Shown: piece after piece, positions 1-9,164 of the stretch | How positions within the stretch are numbered: the stretch's first letter is position 1 | Layout of the letters: the number at the start of each line of letters is the position of its first letter | NCBI GenBank assembly: GCA_021324155.1 | Contig: JAJPJQ010000042.1 | Coordinates: forward strand, 124,001 to 188,000 | Length of the DNA stretch: 64,000 bases | Reading direction: 5' to 3' | Source: Pseudomonadota bacterium | Lineage (GTDB): Bacteria > Desulfobacterota > Binatia > UBA9968 | Translations under genes and position numbers: made by a program | The notes under the pieces: model-generated | Database searches by the model: none | Told to the model about the DNA's origin: nothing | The model's input: only the letters and a program-made list of their open reading frames with translations

Positions 1-471
1 AATCAGGACCGGAAACGGCGTCTCGGCGAATTTCCGCGCCTGGCGCGCTACCTCTTCGGTCGCAAACGGCGGCTCAAGATAGCGCAGCGCTCGCGGCGCG
101 AGCACCGCCGAAGCCTCGCGCTCGGCCGGCTTTCGGCTGGACAAGAGCGCGTCGACCTTTTCTCTCAGCCCGTACGGATTGAACGGTTTGACGAGATAAT
201 CGACGCCGGTCCGCTTCGGCGCCGCCGCGGCGATGTACGGCGAGCTGACGAGAAAAAGCACCGGGCACGCGGCGTCGCGCGCCATCTCGGAAAGCTCTTC
301 GGGCTTGGCGTCGGCGGAAGAAATGCCGACGATCAGGAGGTCAGTTGCGGACTCGCCAAGGTCTAGGTCTTCGAGAGACGATTTCTGCGCGACGGCAAAA
401 TCGCTCCCCAATAGCAAATGAATTGTTTCACGAACCGCCTGCGACTCATCAACGACCAGGATCTGCTTCAT
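1..471 (-). CDS. Response regulator with degenerate receiver (partial, runs off left edge)
   Basis: The frame opens with ATG at 469-471 and stays open to base 1, giving 157 residues. It begins MKQILVVDES, a receiver beta-1 strand with the acidic pair D8/E9, and has the YLVKPF switch-lysine strand near residue 98. At the usual phospho-aspartate position the strand reads TDLLIVGI, so Gly49 replaces the acceptor Asp. After the receiver, the residues around YLEPPFATEEVARQARKFAE resemble the entry of a sigma-54 AAA+ (NtrC-type) domain, but the P-loop would lie outside the window. The start overlaps the end of the histidine kinase gene by 23 bases, so the two are translationally coupled and probably partners. 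Without the Asp, signalling may not use canonical phosphorylation. Confidence 0.8.
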   Translation of the reverse strand, partial: MKQILVVDESQAVRETIHLLLGSDFAVAQKSSLEDLDLGESATDLLIVGISSADAKPEELSEMARDAACPVLFLVSSPYIAAAAPKRTGVDYLVKPFNPYGLREKVDALLSSRKPAEREASAVLAPRALRYLEPPFATEEVARQARKFAETPFPVLI

Positions 472-2605
472 GCGCTTGGGGGAGAGGCTTCATGCCCTGC
501 CGTGGGTTGTATCCCACCGGCAGACGGACGAAGAAACTGGTGCCGCGGCCGACCTGGCTCTCGACGACGATATATCCGCCGTGCTCTTTGACGATTTGAT
601 GGGAAATCGACAGCCCGAGACCGCTGCCGTCTTTTTTGGTCGTGAAGAAGGGATTGAAAATGTTTTCGATATCCTTTTCCGGAATGCCGACGCCGGTGTC
701 ACGAACCTCGATCTGGGCAAACCGCTTCGATCCGTTTTCGCCGAAAAGCCGCGTGCTGACCTCTACGGTTCCGGCGCCTTCGATCGATTGAATCGCGTTT
801 AAAATTAGGTTCATGCATACCTGTTTTATCTGTTCCTTGTCAATGAATATTTTCGGCAGCCCGGTGCCGAGATGGATCTCGATCTTGACGTCTTTGTCCT
901 TTGCCTCGGTATCGAGGATGCGCGCGATCGCGTCGACGATTTCGTTCACGTCCTGCGCCGAGACGTTAGGCGTCGACGGCCGCGCAAAGTTGAGCAGATC
1001 GTTGACGAGGCCGCAAATGCGGTCGACTTCCTTGAGCGCGACGGTCTGAAAGACGTTGCGGAACTCCTGATCCTGGTAGCGCTCGGGCAGAAGCTGCGTG
1101 AACGTGCGGATCGCGACCAACGGATTGCGAATCTCGTGGGCCAGGCCGGCAGTCAGCATGCCGAGCGAGGAGAGACGGTCGGCGCGCCGGATGATGCTCT
1201 GAGAGAGCTTCAAATTCTCGTAGAGGCGCGCGTTCTCGATAGCAATCGCGGCCTGGTTCGCCAGCGTCGACAAGACCTCGATGTCCTCCGGCGAGTACAT
1301 CTCCCTGCCTTCGCGCAGCGCCAGGTTGAGAATCGCGATCAGCCGCTCCTTGGAATTGAGCGGCAGCGCGATTTCCGACTGCAAGCCGGCCATTTTCCGC
1401 GCCGCCTCGAGCGCCGGGCCTTCGTCGCCGGCCAACTCGAGCTCCTCACGGATGAGCGCCTCGTGGCGCTGCATGAGGATCTCGATCAGCGGATCGTCGC
1501 GCGCGATCTCGGGCGTGTCTGCCTCTTGCAGGTTCAAGCCGACGCTGCTGCGGAGCTTATACGAGCCGCTGCCCTCGTCGAGGAGAAACAACGACGCCCG
1601 CGGTACGCCCAGCGCTTTGACCACGGTCTTCACCAAGTTGTCGCAGACCGCCTCGAGTTCCACCATCGAGAGCATCTCGCGGCTCGAATGCAGCAGCGTC
1701 GCGCGATAGTCGTGACGCTTTTTGAAGAGCACGCGCTCGAACGCCTCGTCGGTGCTGAATCGGAACTTCGGAAAGAAAAAGCCGACGAGAATAAACATGA
1801 ACAGGGAGAAGAGCGAAAAGCGTGGGCTCACCTCGCCGAAAAACAGCGTCTGCGCGAGCAGCAGAAGAACGTAACACGGCGTGAGCAGGATGAGGAGCTG
1901 GAAGGCGTAAATGAGGCTCCGCTTGATGACGAGCTCGATATCGAGGAGCCGGTAGCGAACCATCGCGTAAGCGAAGATCGCGGTGTACGCCGATACCAGG
2001 ATGTTGCCGTACGGCAGAATCGGAATGGCGTACCATAACGGATAGTTCGTGGCGCCGCCGCTCCAGCCGACGATCTCGGCGACGATCAAGAAACGTATCT
2101 GATTGCGCTTGAGGCCTTCCGCGCGCCGCAGCTCCCGCAGCAGGATGACGATTCCTAACATCGCAAGACCGACGAGCTGCGCGACGTGGATGTGAAACAG
2201 CGGCCCGGGCACGGGCCAGTACGGAAACGGCCCGCGCGCCGCGACGCCCCTGACGATCCAGCTGTCCCAGTTGCCGCAGAAAAGCGCCATCGAAACCACG
2301 TAATTGGCCGCGATGAATAGGTGAGAGATTTTCTTGTCCAGCAGCCGCACAAGATGGTGAAACGCCGTCGGTGGTATGAAGATCGCTCCGGCCATGAGGA
2401 CGCGGCTCCAAAGCAGCGCGTCGGCGGCGTTGTCGCTGATCATCCAGCGGAAATAGCTGTAGCTCCAGACCGTAAGGCAGAAGCAGAAGATCGCGTAGGT
2501 CTGATGGCGGATGTCGTGCGGTTTGCGCGAGAAGACGAACAGGCCGAGCAGCGCGGCCGATAGGCCGTTGACCAGTCCTCCGAAGGAGAAGATTTGAACC
2601 GGCAT
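449..2605 (-). CDS. 7TM-GAF sensor histidine kinase
   Basis: A membrane sensor kinase of 718 residues from the ATG at 2603-2605; an in-frame ATG at 2641 would add 12 residues and overlap the upstream gene, so the inner start is preferred. The first 280 residues hold about seven or eight hydrophobic helices typical of 7TM histidine-kinase sensors. A GAF-like domain follows at about 300-460, then HisKA with the H-box AHEIRNPL (His490), the N-box NLILNAIQSI (Asn599), the G1 box DTGVGIP (Asp636), an F-box FNPFF and the G2 box GSGLGLS. All catalytic boxes are intact. It lies between the methyltransferase fusion gene and the response regulator on the same strand, with tiny gaps or overlaps, so all three are probably one operon. 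The signal sensed is unknown. Confidence 0.9.
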   Translation of the reverse strand: MPVQIFSFGGLVNGLSAALLGLFVFSRKPHDIRHQTYAIFCFCLTVWSYSYFRWMISDNAADALLWSRVLMAGAIFIPPTAFHHLVRLLDKKISHLFIAANYVVSMALFCGNWDSWIVRGVAARGPFPYWPVPGPLFHIHVAQLVGLAMLGIVILLRELRRAEGLKRNQIRFLIVAEIVGWSGGATNYPLWYAIPILPYGNILVSAYTAIFAYAMVRYRLLDIELVIKRSLIYAFQLLILLTPCYVLLLLAQTLFFGEVSPRFSLFSLFMFILVGFFFPKFRFSTDEAFERVLFKKRHDYRATLLHSSREMLSMVELEAVCDNLVKTVVKALGVPRASLFLLDEGSGSYKLRSSVGLNLQEADTPEIARDDPLIEILMQRHEALIREELELAGDEGPALEAARKMAGLQSEIALPLNSKERLIAILNLALREGREMYSPEDIEVLSTLANQAAIAIENARLYENLKLSQSIIRRADRLSSLGMLTAGLAHEIRNPLVAIRTFTQLLPERYQDQEFRNVFQTVALKEVDRICGLVNDLLNFARPSTPNVSAQDVNEIVDAIARILDTEAKDKDVKIEIHLGTGLPKIFIDKEQIKQVCMNLILNAIQSIEGAGTVEVSTRLFGENGSKRFAQIEVRDTGVGIPEKDIENIFNPFFTTKKDGSGLGLSISHQIVKEHGGYIVVESQVGRGTSFFVRLPVGYNPRQGMKPLPQAHEADPGR

Positions 2606-2615
2606 TCGGTAACCG

Positions 2616-4340
2616 TCAGCCCACGACGCCGAACGCGACATTCGCCTGGTTGCCGAACGCGCGGAACGTCTCGATGTCGGTCAGCCCTGCCTCCTTGAGA
2701 AGATCGGCCAGCTCTTCCTCGGTGAAAAATCGATAGACGCCCTCGGCCTCCTTCGCCATCACTTTGCCGGCGTTGCTGAGAAGCTTGCGCGCCTCCTCGA
2801 TCTGGCCCGGCTCCTCGGCAACGCTGATGTAATTGCGATAAACCTGCGACAAATCGGCGAACGGCTTGAGACTCGTGATGACGATGCGACCGTTGGGCTT
2901 CAGCAGCCGCGCCATGTCGGCGAGCGTCTGCGGCGCCTCCTGCAGATATGAAACGACGAGATTCATGCAGACTTGATCGAACGATCGAGCCGGGAACGGC
3001 AGCGGGCGTTCGAGGTCGGCGACCAAATAGTCGTAATGGGCGGGCGGGCCCCCGTTGGCGAATTCCCTGCTGAAGCCGTCGTGCGTCCGCTGCGCCTGGG
3101 CGATGGCCTCGGATACGAAATCGACGCCGACGTACTCGTACGAAGCCGCGGTGCGCATCAGCGACCGCCGCCGGCCGTAAATCGTCTTCATCAGCAGGAA
3201 CGTGCCGTAATTGCCGATGCCGCATCCGGCGTCGAGCACTCTGTAACCGGGTTTCGGATTCCCCAGGACACGATAAATGAAGTCGAGCAGGTTCCAGTAG
3301 TCGTGGACGTTGATAATGAACGAATATTTTTCGAGATAGCTCTTCCAGAACTCGCGCTCGTCGTCCTTTTTGAGGCCGTGGAGCAGACGGTAGCGCTCTT
3401 TCTCCTTGCGGATGCGATAGCCGATCTCTTTCAAGTCGGGATCGCCCATCCGCGCCTGCGGCTTTGCCGTCGGCAGATAGCGGAGCGCGCATTCAACGGC
3501 GCCCTTGAGCGCCGCCTTCGCGACCGCCGGATTTTCGTACAGCCGGTGCATGCCGTCCTGGAGCACGCGCAGATCCTTGCGCCGCGTCGGCAGCGCGGAG
3601 ACGACCTCCTCGACGTCGTCGAGATCGACCCAGGCGTCGTGTTCGGCCGCGAAGAAGATTCCCGGCGCTTTGATGTTGCGCGCGTCCTCGAGCGTGGTCG
3701 CGAGGTCGGCGTAATGCTCATCGATGGCGGCCCGCAGGAAATTATCGGCGTCGACCTGAAAGCCCACCACGTCCATGACGCCGTTGGGCAGGCCCTTCAA
3801 CGTGCGCCCGAGATGATCTTCCTTGTAGATGGCGAAGAGCGTTTTACGGACGTCGACGATGCTCACCAAGTTTATAAGCAGCGCGATGCGCTCGTCTTCG
3901 CGCGCGGCGCGCAGCAGCGCGCGGCACGCGAGGCTGCTGGCGAAGGCGCCGATCGGACGGGCGTCGTAGCGTCGCTCGAGAAAATCGATGGCGGAGAGGA
4001 TGTCGTCTTTGAGCTTCGGCAGCGTCGTCGTCAGTATTTCGCCGTCGCTCTCGCCGACGTGATCGGAATAATCGAAGCGCAGCGTATGGAAGCCGTTTTT
4101 CGCGAGATAGAACGACGGCGCGAGGACGTCGGTTTTCGTTTCGCCGTAGCCCGGCAGGACGATCATCCACGGGCGGTCGAGCGGCGTCGATTGGGCGTAG
4201 TCGTGAAAGCCGACGATGCGCCGGCCGCGCCGGTTCTCGTAGGTGACTAGCTCGCTCAGGACCGGCAGGCGTTCGGCCGCAATCGGCGGCCGCGGTTCGG
4301 TCGCGTTCGGCAGGGACGGTCTCTGTAAGCTCTTGCTCAT
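2616..4340 (-). CDS. LuxD-like acyl hydrolase fused to SAM methyltransferase
   Basis: A 574-residue two-domain protein. Residues 30-290 form an alpha/beta hydrolase closest to LuxD, the acyl-ACP thioesterase that supplies fatty acid for bacterial luciferase aldehyde: the strand KNGFHTLRFDYSDHVGESDG and the elbow ASSLACR match LuxD segments. The triad can be placed by that alignment at Ser136, Asp235 and His265. Residues 310-574 are a class I methyltransferase with motif I VLDAGCGIGNYG (about 368-379) and a later motif around PFPARSFDQVCMNLVVSYL. No signal peptide, so cytosolic. It heads the kinase operon and ends 10 bases before the preferred kinase start. A role in releasing and methylating a fatty acid, for example as a signal or lipid modification, is inference; no other lux gene is present. 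Confidence 0.8.
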   Translation of the reverse strand: MSKSLQRPSLPNATEPRPPIAAERLPVLSELVTYENRRGRRIVGFHDYAQSTPLDRPWMIVLPGYGETKTDVLAPSFYLAKNGFHTLRFDYSDHVGESDGEILTTTLPKLKDDILSAIDFLERRYDARPIGAFASSLACRALLRAAREDERIALLINLVSIVDVRKTLFAIYKEDHLGRTLKGLPNGVMDVVGFQVDADNFLRAAIDEHYADLATTLEDARNIKAPGIFFAAEHDAWVDLDDVEEVVSALPTRRKDLRVLQDGMHRLYENPAVAKAALKGAVECALRYLPTAKPQARMGDPDLKEIGYRIRKEKERYRLLHGLKKDDEREFWKSYLEKYSFIINVHDYWNLLDFIYRVLGNPKPGYRVLDAGCGIGNYGTFLLMKTIYGRRRSLMRTAASYEYVGVDFVSEAIAQAQRTHDGFSREFANGGPPAHYDYLVADLERPLPFPARSFDQVCMNLVVSYLQEAPQTLADMARLLKPNGRIVITSLKPFADLSQVYRNYISVAEEPGQIEEARKLLSNAGKVMAKEAEGVYRFFTEEELADLLKEAGLTDIETFRAFGNQANVAFGVVG

Positions 4341-4353
4341 TGTGGCAAATTGG

Positions 4354-4554
4354 CTAGTCGGCTTTTTTCTCCACGCGCGCGTGGACGTTGGAGTTGCGCA
4401 TGAGCCACGCGTCGACCAGCGCTTTTCGGAACCGCCATTGGCTGCCGACGCGGAAGGCGAGGATCTTCTTCTGCGTCACGAGCCGGTAAATCGTGAATTT
4501 GTCGACGCCGAGATAGCGCGCCACCTGCTGGGTCGTAAGTAGTTTTTCTTGCAT
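4354..4554 (-). CDS. Excisionase/MerR-type HTH DNA-binding protein
   Basis: A 66-residue protein consisting of one winged HTH of the excisionase (HTH_17) type: LTTQQVARYLGVDKFTIYRLV is the HTH and KILAFRVGSQWRFRK is the wing. The start is supported by the Shine-Dalgarno AGGAGGG just upstream on the minus strand. It ends 13 bases before the LuxD-like fusion gene on the same strand and is divergent from the FadL porin. The tandem repeat at 4570-4593 lies 16-39 bases before its start, so it probably binds there and controls itself and the porin; this is inferred from position. Full length for the family; no integrase lies nearby, so a regulator rather than a true excisionase. Confidence 0.8.
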   Translation of the reverse strand: MQEKLLTTQQVARYLGVDKFTIYRLVTQKKILAFRVGSQWRFRKALVDAWLMRNSNVHARVEKKAD

Positions 4555-4569
4555 CCGACCCTCCTATAT

Positions 4570-4593
4570 GGCAATATTTGGCAATATTTTGCC
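4570..4593. promoter_or_regulatory. Tandem/inverted repeat operator between HTH gene and FadL porin
   Basis: The 10-base unit GGCAATATTT occurs twice head to tail (4570-4579 and 4580-4589) and is followed by TTGCC, so the second copy also forms the inverted pair GGCAA-N4-TTGCC at 4580-4593. It sits in an otherwise undistinguished 89-base divergent intergenic region, overlapping the leader of the HTH gene. A binding site for that HTH protein is the simplest reading. Confidence 0.5.
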
Positions 4594-4643
4594 CTGCTAT
4601 ACAGCAGTTGGCTGATACTGTCAAACACCTATTTGGAGGGCGG

Positions 4644-5927
4644 ATGGGGGTACGGAAGTGGTACGGAAGTGTCTGGCTGTGCGTGGGTGTGCTCTTATAT
4701 GCCTCGCCCGTCTTCGCCGGCGGCTACTACATTCCACATCAGACGGCCCGCGGCGTCGGCATGTCCAATGCCCTCACCGCCGGGGTCGACGACCCATCGG
4801 CGGTTTATTACAACCCCTCCGCGCTGAGCGAGATCGACGGCAACCGGCTGCTGCTCTCCGGTACATACATCAATGTTGTCAGCAGCGTGGAGAACAGCGG
4901 GCACAAAGATGTCAACGGCGGGCGCGATAATTTCGCAGGCAGCTTCTTCGGCAACTACCACGTTCCCGGCACGGACCTGCATCTCGGCCTCGGCGTCTAT
5001 TCGCCGTTCGGCCTTGCGACTTCGTATCACGCGGGGTTTACGCGCTTCGCAGCGCGCGACGCCGAGCTCAAGACCTATTATTTGACGCCGGCGTTGGCCT
5101 GGAGCCCGTCGCAGTACTTTTCGGTCGGCGCGGGTGCGAGCTATATCCATGCCACAGGGCTGTTCTCGCGCACGCTATGTTTCGATCCGGTACTCGGCTG
5201 CACAAATCGCGCGCTCGTCGCCGCGGAAGAGCGCATCCGCCTCCATGATGACGACGACACCTACAGCTACAATATCGGCCTGCTCGTGAAGCCGACCGAT
5301 CGGCTAAAGATCGGCTTCAGCTATCGCGCCACGGCCGACCTTCACTTCGACCGCGCGCGCGCCAAGCTCAAGGGCGATTTCGGTCCGGCGCATACGATCG
5401 GCGACGTGCGCCCGATTCCGCTGCCGGCGATCATCAACGTCGGATTGTTCTATAAGATCACGCCGGACTGGGGCGCAGAGATTGTCTACGAGCGCCAGAA
5501 CTGGAGTCGCTTCCGGGACCTGAGCGTCAATTTCCCCAACCCGCCCTTCGGCATTCCATCGCTCAGACTGCCGCGGAAGTGGAACGATACGAACACGGTC
5601 AGGATGGGAAGCTACTACCGCTTAGACAAACATTGGGAGCTGCGCGGCGGCATCGGACTCGAGCAGGGCCCGATACCGGACAAGACGCTCAACCCGTCGA
5701 TCCCCGGCGGCGATGTTCTCACGCTCAACGGCGGCGTCGGCTACGACTGGGAGCACTTTTCGCTCGGTTTTGGCTATCAGGCGATCTTCTACAAAACGCG
5801 CAACGTTAAAAATAAAGAGCTCGAAGGAGCTGTGCCGCCGGGCCTCCCGTTCGCCGGCGCGCCGGGAAAAGACAAATATAAAACTTTCAATAATTTTCTG
5901 ACGGTCTCGGCAGGCTATCGCTTCTAG
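4644..5927 (+). CDS. FadL/TodX-family outer-membrane porin (OMPP1)
   Basis: A 427-residue outer-membrane beta-barrel of the FadL family, which carries long-chain fatty acids or aromatic hydrocarbons across the outer membrane. The start chosen is ATG 4644, because GGAGGG lies just before it and the protein then opens with a clean signal peptide (MGVRKWYGSVWLCVGVLLYA, cleaved after FA-G). An upstream in-frame ATG at 4578 lacks both. The family hallmark follows: a mature N-terminus GGYYIPHQTARGVGMSNA and the motif AVYYNPSAL. The protein ends in the barrel-type terminus FLTVSAGYRF. It is divergent from the HTH gene, and with the LuxD-like fusion nearby this suggests fatty-acid or hydrocarbon handling. 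Confidence 0.92.
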   Translation: MGVRKWYGSVWLCVGVLLYASPVFAGGYYIPHQTARGVGMSNALTAGVDDPSAVYYNPSALSEIDGNRLLLSGTYINVVSSVENSGHKDVNGGRDNFAGSFFGNYHVPGTDLHLGLGVYSPFGLATSYHAGFTRFAARDAELKTYYLTPALAWSPSQYFSVGAGASYIHATGLFSRTLCFDPVLGCTNRALVAAEERIRLHDDDDTYSYNIGLLVKPTDRLKIGFSYRATADLHFDRARAKLKGDFGPAHTIGDVRPIPLPAIINVGLFYKITPDWGAEIVYERQNWSRFRDLSVNFPNPPFGIPSLRLPRKWNDTNTVRMGSYYRLDKHWELRGGIGLEQGPIPDKTLNPSIPGGDVLTLNGGVGYDWEHFSLGFGYQAIFYKTRNVKNKELEGAVPPGLPFAGAPGKDKYKTFNNFLTVSAGYRF

Positions 5928-5929
5928 CT

Positions 5930-7633
5930 TTATTTCTTCTGCCCTTTTTCGATCTTCGCCCACGGGTCCCTCAGCGTGACGGTGCGGTTGAAAACGAGCA
6001 TCTTATCCGACGAATCGCGATCAACGGTAAAATACCCCATGCGCTCGAACTGATAGCGCGTGCCGGGCGCGGCGTCGGCGAGCAGTCGCTCGACGCGGCA
6101 GGATGAAAGCGTCTCGAGCGAATTCGGATTAATATTTTTCGTCCAGTCCTCCCCTTCCGCAATGTCTTCGGGACTTTCCGCAGCAAAGAGATGATCGTAG
6201 AGGCGTGCCTCGGCTTCGAGCGCGTGCGCCGCAGAAACCCAGTGGAGCGTCGCCTTTACTTTCCGCCCGCTCTGCGCCGAGCCGCTCTTCGTCTGCGGAT
6301 CGTACGTGCAGCGGAGCTCGACGACTTCGCCGGTGTTGGGGTCTTTCACGACCTCTTCGCACTTGATGATGTACGCGTAACGCAGCCGCACTTCTTTTCC
6401 CGGCGACAACCGAAAGAATCCCTTCGGCGGCTCCTCGCGGAAATCGTCGCGCTCGATGTAGAGCACGCGCGAGAACGGCACGTTGCGCGTGCCCATCGAC
6501 GGATCCTCGGGATTATTCACGGCGTCGAGCTGTTCCACGCGATCCTCGGGATAATTTGTCAGCACGACTTTCAGCGGGCGCAGCACTGCCATGACGCGCG
6601 GCGCGCGGCGGTTCAAGTCCTCGCGCACCGCGTGCTCCAGCATCGCGATATCGACGGTGCTGTTGCGCTTCGCGACTCCGATGCGCTCGCAGAAAGCGCG
6701 GATCGCCTCGGGCGGGTAGCCGCGGCGGCGGATGCCGGCGAGCGTCGGCATGCGCGGATCGTCCCAGCCTGCGACGTGCTTGTGCTGCACGAGCTGAAGC
6801 AGCTTGCGCTTGCTCAAGACCGTATGCGTCAGGTTCAGCCGCGCGAACTCGATCTGCTGCGGATGATGAATCTCCAGTTGTTCGATGAACCAGTCATAGA
6901 GCGGCCGGTGGTCCTCGAACTCGAGCGTGCAGAGCGAATGCGTGATGCCTTCGATCGAATCCGACTGCCCGTGGGCGAAATCGTAGGTCGGATAGATGCA
7001 CCACTTATCGCCGGTGCGGTGATGGGCCGTGCGCAGGATGCGATACATGACCGGGTCGCGCATGTTGAGGTTGGCCGACGCCATGTCGATCTTCGCGCGC
7101 AGCGTGTGCGAGCCGTCGGGAAATTCGCCGGCGCGCATGCGGTGGAATAGATCGAGATTCTCCGCGACCGAGCGGTCGCGAAACGGGCTGTTTCGCCCCG
7201 GCTCGGTGAGCGTGCCGCGGTATTCGCGGATCTGGTCGGCGCTAAGGTCATCGACGTAAGCCTTGCCTTTGTCGATAAGCTTCTCAGCGAATTCGTACAG
7301 TCGGTCGAAATAATCCGATGCGTAGAACTCGCGGTCGCCCCAGTCGAACCCCAGCCAGCGCACGTCGGAGCGTATCGAGTCGACGTATTCGACCTCTTCC
7401 TTGCTGGGGTTCGTGTCGTCGAAGCGCAGGTTGGTAAGCCCGCCGAACTCGGCGGCGATGCCGAAGTTGAGACAGATCGACTTGGCGTGGCCGATATGCA
7501 GATAACCGTTCGGCTCCGGCGGAAAGCGCGTGTGCACGCGTCCGCCGTTTTTATTCCGCTCGCGGTCTTCCACCACGATGTTGCGGATAAAATGCGACGG
7601 CGCGGAATCGACTTCGTTGGTCGCGATCGACAT
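5930..7633 (-). CDS. glnS: Glutaminyl-tRNA synthetase
   Basis: Charges tRNA-Gln with glutamine using ATP. 567 residues, full family length. The class I signature HIGH is at residues 46-49 ([15 protein letters not shown]), and the KMSKS equivalent is VLSKRKL near residue 275, as in true GlnRS. The C-terminal half has the two anticodon-binding beta-barrels (for example [21 protein letters not shown]). Divergent from gltX with 113 bases between. Having GlnRS means Gln-tRNA can be made directly without Glu-tRNA amidotransferase. Its substrate tRNA-Gln is encoded 2.4 kb away in this window. Confidence 0.98.
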   Translation of the reverse strand: MSIATNEVDSAPSHFIRNIVVEDRERNKNGGRVHTRFPPEPNGYLHIGHAKSICLNFGIAAEFGGLTNLRFDDTNPSKEEVEYVDSIRSDVRWLGFDWGDREFYASDYFDRLYEFAEKLIDKGKAYVDDLSADQIREYRGTLTEPGRNSPFRDRSVAENLDLFHRMRAGEFPDGSHTLRAKIDMASANLNMRDPVMYRILRTAHHRTGDKWCIYPTYDFAHGQSDSIEGITHSLCTLEFEDHRPLYDWFIEQLEIHHPQQIEFARLNLTHTVLSKRKLLQLVQHKHVAGWDDPRMPTLAGIRRRGYPPEAIRAFCERIGVAKRNSTVDIAMLEHAVREDLNRRAPRVMAVLRPLKVVLTNYPEDRVEQLDAVNNPEDPSMGTRNVPFSRVLYIERDDFREEPPKGFFRLSPGKEVRLRYAYIIKCEEVVKDPNTGEVVELRCTYDPQTKSGSAQSGRKVKATLHWVSAAHALEAEARLYDHLFAAESPEDIAEGEDWTKNINPNSLETLSSCRVERLLADAAPGTRYQFERMGYFTVDRDSSDKMLVFNRTVTLRDPWAKIEKGQKK

Positions 7634-7746
7634 GGAACGAGAACCTACTCTGTTCGTGAATTAGCTTTTTATCCTAGCATAAAGGCGCAGGCATTCCGAA
7701 TCCGCGGACGTTTTTCAGCCGCGCGATTCCGTGTTAGCTTAACTGG

Positions 7747-9159
7747 ATGGCCACCGTACGCACCCGCTTCGCTCCGAGTCCGACCGGCTACCTCCACATC
7801 GGCGGCGCCCGCACCGCACTCTTTAACCTGCTTTTCGCTCGCCACAATGCCGGCAGCTTCATCCTTCGCATCGAGGACACCGACCGCGAGCGCTCGACGC
7901 CCGAAGCGATCGAGGCGATCACCGATTCGCTTAAATGGCTCGATCTCGCGTGGGACGAAGGTCCGTTTTTCCAGACCCAGCGCTTCGATCTCTATAAGGA
8001 AAAAGTCCGCGAGCTTTTGGCTGCCGGTAGAGCCTACCCGTGCACCTGCACGGCCGAGGAGCTCGAGAAAAAGCGCCAAGCCGCGCTTAAAGAAAAAAGA
8101 AAGCCGATGTACGACGGCGCATGCCGTCCGCCGGAAGGTGTCGTCCCGGCGCTGCCGCAAGATAAGCCGTATACAATCCGCTTCCGCGGCCCGCGCGAAG
8201 GCGCCACGGTCGTCGACGATCTCGTGAAAGGACGCGTGACTTTCGAGAACCGCGAGCTCGACGATCTTATCATCGCACGCTCGGACGGCACCCCGACGTA
8301 TAATTTCTGCGTCGTCGTCGACGACGTCGACATGGGCATCACCCACGTCATCCGCGGCGACGATCATCTGGCGAACACACCGCGGCAGATCCTTTTATAT
8401 CAAGCGCTCGGCCGCACTCCGCCGGCCTTCGCGCACGTGCCGCTGATTCTCGGCCTCGACAAGGCGCGCCTCAGCAAGCGCCACGGCGCGACGTCGGTGA
8501 CGGCTTATCGCGACATGGGCTATTTCCCCGAGGCGCTCAGCAACTACCTCGTCCGGCTCGGCTGGTCGCATGGCGACCAGGAGGTATTCTCGCGCGCAGA
8601 GCTGACCGAGAAGTTCTCGCTTGAAAATGTCGGCAAGTCGGCCGGCATTTTCAATCCGGAAAAGCTTCTCTGGCTGAACTCGCATTATTTGAAGAGCCGG
8701 CCGCTGTCGCAGCTCGCCGACGACGTGGCGCCGTATATCGAAGCCAAAGGATATGTCGTGCCGCCGGACAAAAAATGGCGCGAGCGAATGGCGGCGACGC
8801 TTCAGGAGCGCGCCAAGACGCTCGTCGAGCTCGTAGAGCTGGCGCATTTTTATCTTTCGGACGACATTAAATACGATGACAAGGCGACGAAGAAATTCCT
8901 GACGCCCGAGGTTCGACCGCCGCTCGAAGAGCTGATTCAGAAGCTGGAAGCGATCGATTTTGACGAGAAAAACATTGAAGCGGCATTCAACGAGGTTTTG
9001 CAGCGCCACAATCTACAGCTCGGCAAGCTCGCCCAGCCGGTGCGCGTCGCGCTCACCGGCACGACGGTGAGCCCCGGCATCTACGAGGTGCTCGCCGTCC
9101 TCGGAAAAGAGCGGTCGCTCAATCGCCTACGAGCTGCGCTGGGAAAGATTTCCGGATAG
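7747..9159 (+). CDS. gltX: Glutamyl-tRNA synthetase
   Basis: Charges tRNA-Glu with glutamate. 470 residues, normal for bacterial GluRS. The first signature is [20 protein letters not shown] with HIGG at 17-20, the catalytic IEDTD lies just after, and the second signature is LSKRHG at 242-247. A discriminating C-terminal helical anticodon-binding domain is present (to [10 protein letters not shown]). Divergent from glnS; an EEP-family gene starts 5 bases downstream and is probably co-transcribed. The bacterial HIGG form and separate GlnRS indicate a discriminating GluRS. Confidence 0.98.
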   Translation: MATVRTRFAPSPTGYLHIGGARTALFNLLFARHNAGSFILRIEDTDRERSTPEAIEAITDSLKWLDLAWDEGPFFQTQRFDLYKEKVRELLAAGRAYPCTCTAEELEKKRQAALKEKRKPMYDGACRPPEGVVPALPQDKPYTIRFRGPREGATVVDDLVKGRVTFENRELDDLIIARSDGTPTYNFCVVVDDVDMGITHVIRGDDHLANTPRQILLYQALGRTPPAFAHVPLILGLDKARLSKRHGATSVTAYRDMGYFPEALSNYLVRLGWSHGDQEVFSRAELTEKFSLENVGKSAGIFNPEKLLWLNSHYLKSRPLSQLADDVAPYIEAKGYVVPPDKKWRERMAATLQERAKTLVELVELAHFYLSDDIKYDDKATKKFLTPEVRPPLEELIQKLEAIDFDEKNIEAAFNEVLQRHNLQLGKLAQPVRVALTGTTVSPGIYEVLAVLGKERSLNRLRAALGKISG

Positions 9160-9164
9160 TTGTC

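Noticed and set aside
872-2038. Long plus-strand open frame opposite the histidine kinase
   Set aside because: No domain, Arg/Val/Asp-rich antisense composition typical of GC-rich codon shadow, and the minus strand encodes a complete kinase.
2973-4250. Long plus-strand open frame opposite the LuxD-methyltransferase gene
   Set aside because: Codon-shadow composition and no recognisable fold; the minus-strand product has two intact domains.
4579-4593. Sigma-54-like TGGCA...TTGC element before the FadL gene
   Set aside because: The GG and GC doublets are 9 bases apart, not the required 10, and the sequence is better explained as a tandem repeat of GGCAATATTT.
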